From positions 12,338,001 to 12,402,000 of the forward strand of contig BTRK01000005.1 in the NCBI GenBank assembly GCA_036245805.1: 64,000 nt of DNA, read 5' to 3'. The DNA comes from Pristionchus mayeri (lineage: Eukaryota; Nematoda; Chromadorea; Rhabditida; Neodiplogasteridae). A program made the position numbers and the translations under genes. Of the stretch, positions 22,001 to 28,000 are shown in pieces. Within the stretch, counting starts at the first letter, position 1. Each line of letters begins with the position of its first letter. The notes under the pieces are model-generated. The model ran no database searches. It had not been told where the DNA came from and saw nothing but the letters and a program-made list of their open reading frames with translations.

Positions 22001-25000
22001 AAATTCAATTATGGAACGACCATTTGTACACTTCACTTTGTCAAGAAATAACATGTCTGCCTTGAATTGTTCAGAACCGTTTGATTATGATAAACTTGAT
22101 TTTGTAAATCTTTTGCAAAACCAATATGGCGCAAGTAGGTACGTTGGAATTCGATATCAACGAGGACGAGGAATTGCTGGAGTAGTAAAACGTCTTCGTT
22201 TTGCCATTCCGTCCTTCCTCGATTCGCCCATCGGCAAAGAAGTCAAGCAGGCATCAATTACTGCGGCAAGCGACATGGTCAAGGGGTCGACGGCTTCGGA
22301 TGCATTTAAGCGGGCTGGAAGACGGACTATTCGCAATCTAACTGGTCTTGGCAGTCGTAAAAGACGCATTTCCGATTCCATCCCTTCTGAGAACCGGACG
22401 TACTTTATTCCCGCTCCATAATGCATAAAATTGTCAATTCAAAGTCTAAGAAAATTACTGTTCCCGAACTTGATCTTTTTAGTATTCCTGATACTTCAGT
22501 AGGCGTAGTGAATAGTCGATATGTTGAATGTCCCATGACAAATTCGTTTTCTTACGGTTCGGGTCCGATTGAGTGGCGATATAATTTGCAAAAAAGTTAT
22601 CTCAATCTCCAGCGTAGTTATGTTCAGTTTACAATCGGTCTCAGAGATAAAGATGGCAAAAAGTTTACAGTAGCAGCTGACCAAAAACTCCCCATTGCAT
22701 TTTGCCAAATGATTGGGAAAACTCTATTCAAGCAATTCCAAGTGTACATTAATGGTGTAATGGTGGAAGATTCGTCCCCGTTGTATGCGTATAGAAGTAT
22801 CATTGAAACGGAGCTCAACTTTGACAAGGAAACCAAAAACAGTACACTCTCACTTGGCGGCTATGCAGCGGATGAAGATCCCACAAGTTCGGCTTCGGCT
22901 GGTTATCTACAAAGACAGAAATGGATCAAGACGGATGGAGAAGGACAGTTTGCCGCAACTCTCACTCTTAATCTCTTCAGCCAACCACGTCTGCTTCTGA
23001 ACTACGTCGACTTTAAGCTCATTGGTTACATAAATGATCCCAAATTTGTCATTGATTCTCTCGAGCTTGACAAGGATCGAGAAACCCATTCTGCCACAAT
23101 GTACACGTACGAGATTTTGGACATGAAACTTCTTCTTCACGAGTACGAACTTCACGATTCCGCCTCGCTTGCCATCGAACAACTCTTGAAACAGGAAAAG
23201 ATGATCACGTATCCCCTGACAAACGTTGAAATGCGAAGTTTCTATGTAGCTCCAGGTCGTTTCGATGCACCCGAATGTCGACTTTTGACTTATGCTCTTC
23301 CAAAACGTGTGATCATGTGTATGGTTGACGCCCAGTCGTATCAGGGCTCCCAGGTGAAAAGTCCATTCAACTTTAGACATTTTGACGTCAAGGATGCCTT
23401 CCTCGAGTGTGGTGGACGAACCATCCCATCCCGACCACTTAATCTCAACTTTGACAAGGATCTCTATATGCCAGCGTATCTGAACATGCTCGAAGGGACG
23501 GGAATGGGTCGGTCTACAGGAAACAACGGAATTACAAGAGACATGTTCAAGAATGGATGTGCCTTCTTTGTATTTGAAATTTCGCCATCACTCGATTCCG
23601 AAACGTTTGACCTGATTAACCTTGGACCAACGAGTTTTAATGTAAAATTCAACAAGCCTGTTCCCGAAGGAGGTCTTTATTGTATTCTTCATTGCGAACA
23701 GGATTCCCTGTTCACCATTGACGATAATCGTGTACCCCATGTTGATGCTCTCATGTAGATAAATCATATATTTGTTAACTCAAACAAAACAAAAAACAAA
23801 CAAACAAACAACAACAAAAAAACAAACAAAGGGGAAGGGGACCTAGAGAGCAAAAGCTCTCCCCGGAAACAAAGTTTCCTAGGGCCTAGGTCAATTTTGA
23901 AGGTTGTAGGTTTTGTTTGTTAATAGGACCCTAGGGGTTTTCCCTAGGGGGATCGCCGTCTTTATGGAGCTCTGACGAGTTCTTGTTGGTAAACGATTCC
24001 CGTAATTTCTTCTCCTTGTACGTCTACCAGTCGATATGTTAGAGGTGATCCAGCAAGAGCTTGGACAACTTGGAAAATTTCGTCCGTCCATCCAGATTCG
24101 TATCCACGACGAAAAGCCCTATTTTGATGGCTCATTCGAACAAGGTCGCCTTCTCAGTATTTGGGTTGTTTGACAGGTGGGGAAGGAGTTTCAAATGGTT
24201 CAATTTGACCAGAAAACGCTTGTTGTGGTGTACACTTGATCATTCGATGGTACGAATTGTTGATGGCCTTTGTCAGCTTTTCAGCTACATCTATCCATTT
24301 GTTGGTGTTGTTCGCCGTGAGGTATTTGAATAGACGTGTTTCCCACGTACGATTAAAACGTTCAACAACTGCACACTTGATATCCGAGTTTGGATGAACG
24401 AGATTAATGTTTCGCGAATGAAGATAGTCTTTAACATGGGAATTTACAAATTCTTTTCCACGATCAGTGATTAAAAATGCAGGGAATATCTTTAGTTTTT
24501 CAAACGTATTTCGCAATGCATCACAAACGTTTTGACCAGTTTTCCTGTGAATTAGAATAGTGAATGCATATCTGCTATAGCAATCAATCATAGAAAGACC
24601 GTAACGGAATCCCTTGTTTTGACGAGAAAAACTAGACAAATCAATCAAGTCAGCCTGGACATGCGAAAAAACGTAGTCTCCTCGAGTTTTCCTACGTGGA
24701 AACTTGTAACGAATTTGTTTGTGCCTAGAATAAACGTGTTGATTTTCCAGAAAAGATTCAACTTTTTTGTAAGATTGTCGACTAGCCCTTTGCAAAGGAC
24801 CATGCGATGAATATGCTGTAGGTTTATTCAAGTTGTAGTATAGTCGGTTCAACATGATACGAATGATTAAAATTACAATTTATCGGCATTTATTTCCAAG
24901 CACGAACATACAATCGACCGGTTCCTTCTTGTAGACGACGTAGACGGGAATTCTTGGTAGGTCTCATCCAACTGGGGACATTAGTCTTGTTCTTGTCAGT

Positions 25001-28000
25001 TTGCGGTGGAACAGAAGTAGCCCTTGATATTCGAGGGCATGGAGCCTTTGCAACTCGAGTTCTGGATATTGGGATGAGCGGTGTAACTTTCTTTGGTGGT
25101 CGGAAAGTAACTCTGTCTGCTGGAATAACTGGTAGGGGTTGAAAAGTAGGAACATCTTCTGTTCGAACGTCCTCTAGAGAATTTGCCCGAGTTCAAGCAA
25201 GGTCTTCGTTAATTAGATGATTCTCAATTGGATGTCGTGGTTCAGAATAAAAATCAATCAGTGGTTGGGTGGTATCGGTGGGTTCAGAGTGTTCGTCTTT
25301 CAGTTCATGTTCTTTTCTAAAATTAATAAGTCTAGCTAGTCTGTCTTGATACAGCCTCATTTTATGATGAGAGAAAAGGTCTTTTCTAAGGGCGATATCA
25401 TCAAGTTTTCTCTCCATTTCGATAGCATTGGCTTCTTTTTGAGTTACGGCAACAAATGGTTGGACACGCGAAGCGTACTTCATTTCAAAGACAAGACGCC
25501 TTGGACAATTGGTCTAATAAAATGATGAGCAAACGTAAGCAACAATTCACGGGCTTTTTTCGATTCCCGACACTTGCCAATATAACGAATAATAGGCAAA
25601 AATTTGACAATAGCGTTTCTTTCGGAACGATTAAATGCAATTTTATGAATGTTGAACAGAACTGCCACAAGACAACCAATCTCCGAATTTGTAGCGTCTC
25701 GAATGGCAAGACGGGTATTTCTAAGAATTTTTAATAGAAAATTGGAATTACGCGCAATACGACTATTCATTACAAATCAACTTTGACTGAAATGCTTCCG
25801 TCGACTGGGCTTTTGTAGATGCTGAGTTGACAGATGGGAAGGTCTTCGGTCTTTACAGGATGGACTTTTTCATGACGCTTTCTTGAGAATGACGACGAAA
25901 ATACTTGATTGCATGCTTGACAGTAAAGCTTTGAATGCTTTTCGGTCATGTGTTTGACGAGGTCGTCAACGGAGATGGAACAGAGAGTACAGAGAGAAGC
26001 CATGACACGACCGCTCACAATGAATGCGAAATGGGCAAATGAAATGAAAAGTGTTTTGCCAGATATTTACGTACATATATATCATTTCGCTTCACACGAT
26101 GAAATGTTGAGACTACATAGTGGAATGATTTCTTTTTGAAGAGCATTTCGTTGATTACAAAGATACAATAGGCGCCACAAGTGACTTCGTGCATTGCCTG
26201 GTGTTTTTGCTTGTTAAAGTAACATTTGGTAAATTGCGAGCAAAAGGAAAGGATTGAATCAATGGTCGGACGACCACCAAATGAGTCGAAATAATGGCAT
26301 ATTCCGTTCTCAACGACAATTGCTAACCAATGGGTACCGACATGAGATGGGTCTGTATTGACAATTAGACCAAAGTTTCCTTCTGTATTGTTAGGAAGAC
26401 AGTCTGACGGGAAAACTCCAAGGAAATTTGGAATATGTGATAGTAATGAATAAATCTCGTCTGAATTCATTGAAATGATTTATCTATTCATGAATTTGCA
26501 TTTAAGAATACCGTTCATCACGGTTAGTGATAGATTTTGACAATAACTTTCAATAAACGTGGATATGTCCATTTTCGGAATTCCTTCGTTGATAAAGTGA
26601 AGAAGTTCAATCAAAGACCCAATAGCCAGAGGACCTTGACGAAGAAATACGATTAGTTCAATTAGGAGGGCTTGACCTTCAGTATCGTCTGGGTGAAATG
26701 TCTTGAAAATATCGTTTCTTGAAAATGAAGGTGAAGTCCAGCCACTCATGGCGAAGGCAAACGTAGGAAATGATCAGAAAAATGAAAGTATTTATAGATA
26801 TGTGTACAGTTTCTGCTGGAGAAAAACATATGCTAGAAATGCAAAGGATGTGAATATAATGATTAGGGTAAAAACTAGTGGAATATTTCCCGAGTCAAAC
26901 TTTACGGGCAAATGATTGTGAGAAGAATAGACAATTCCTCCATGTTTGTAGAAAATTATTTTAGAGTTATTATCGAAAAGGTAGCCTTGAACATTGTTCA
27001 GCAATCTGAGTTGATTGTGCTTTCCTAGGTGGAATAATGTACCGTTTTCAAAAATAAACGATTCCGCGCCATCGATCCACTCTTCTGACGCAAACGCTAG
27101 ACAACTAGTTAGTAAAATGTAAGTCAACATGTCGAATGGACATTTCGTGATGATTCACCCTTTTATCTTGCCGTTGGATCTCTATGCGTTCATTCGTGTC
27201 TTATCTTTCCGGTAGATCTATGAATCATTGTAATTAAAGTTGGATTATTTGAAAAGCATTATTCATCGTCTCTGAGATGGACTGTGAATGATTCGAGAAC
27301 ATGGAGACCATTCGCACGATCTACAATTACTGGTAAGGATGGATCGGGTTTCACTTGTGTTCGCAATTCGTAGTCTTCATCAACCGTCAAATTGGCCATT
27401 TTTGTTTCGCGTTCATTGTTCAGTTTTACATTAAATTTCGCGTGATGATACTGTTTTTCGTCTACCTTTGCATCAGAAAAGTAGGACCTTCCTCCGTCTT
27501 TCTCTTCGTCCATTTTGAATACCACTTGATCGGCTGTTATGTGGCCAAATTTGTACGCAAATCGGAATAGTAGTTTCACTAGAAAGATAGTCTCCCTATC
27601 AGTTAGCTTATCGATGGGAAATGCGCAAAGAAGATCTAATAGTCTAAATGATCTCATGATGATAAATGCAAATGAATTCATGCATCGCTTCTTTTGTAGA
27701 GAATAGCGGAAAGGCGAGATCGCGTCGGCGGATGAAAGCGAAATCGGTCGGAAAGGAATTCATTGAAAGGGAAAATGCTTCCAACTGCAAATTAGCAACG
27801 TATCCATTCGACGAATATGATTCATGCTTTTCGTTTTGATGTCTTCCATGCATTCCTTTCATTCCATGCATTCCATTGCGATGATTCATAGGCGTTTGGC
27901 GAATAATGCCATTGAAAATTTGTTATGGTTCAGATGCGGCAAATGCCGCATTTGAACTATAATATTACTACTATTAACAATTTTCTAAATGTTGCCAAAT

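Larger units (their letters stand above)
19529..27972. mobile_element. Maverick/Polinton, 8.4 kb, lacking DNA polymerase
   Basis: The ends are AGTAGTAATATTATAG and its reverse complement. Inverted repeats span 82 bp with two mismatches, flanked by a perfect 6-bp duplication ATTAAC. AG...CT ends and 6-bp duplications are typical of Mavericks. Gene content confirms the class: FtsK/HerA-type packaging ATPase, minor and major capsid proteins, retrovirus-type integrase and adenain-like cysteine protease. The usual family size is about 15-20 kb with a protein-primed DNA polymerase B; no polymerase motif or ORF is found here. Genes are intronless and tightly packed in two divergent and convergent blocks. 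Several are broken, so this copy is not autonomous. Confidence 0.95.

Noticed and set aside
22907..23380. Minus-strand 157-codon ORF
   Set aside because: Antisense of the intact capsid gene.
27644..27889. 81-codon ORF rich in MHGM repeats at the Maverick right end
   Set aside because: Low complexity, overlaps the inverted-repeat edge and the next ORF; kept only as a remark.
19529..27972. DNA polymerase B or a herpes-gB-like fusogen in the Maverick
   Set aside because: No ORF of sufficient length and no polymerase motifs on either strand; the only membrane protein is 112 residues.
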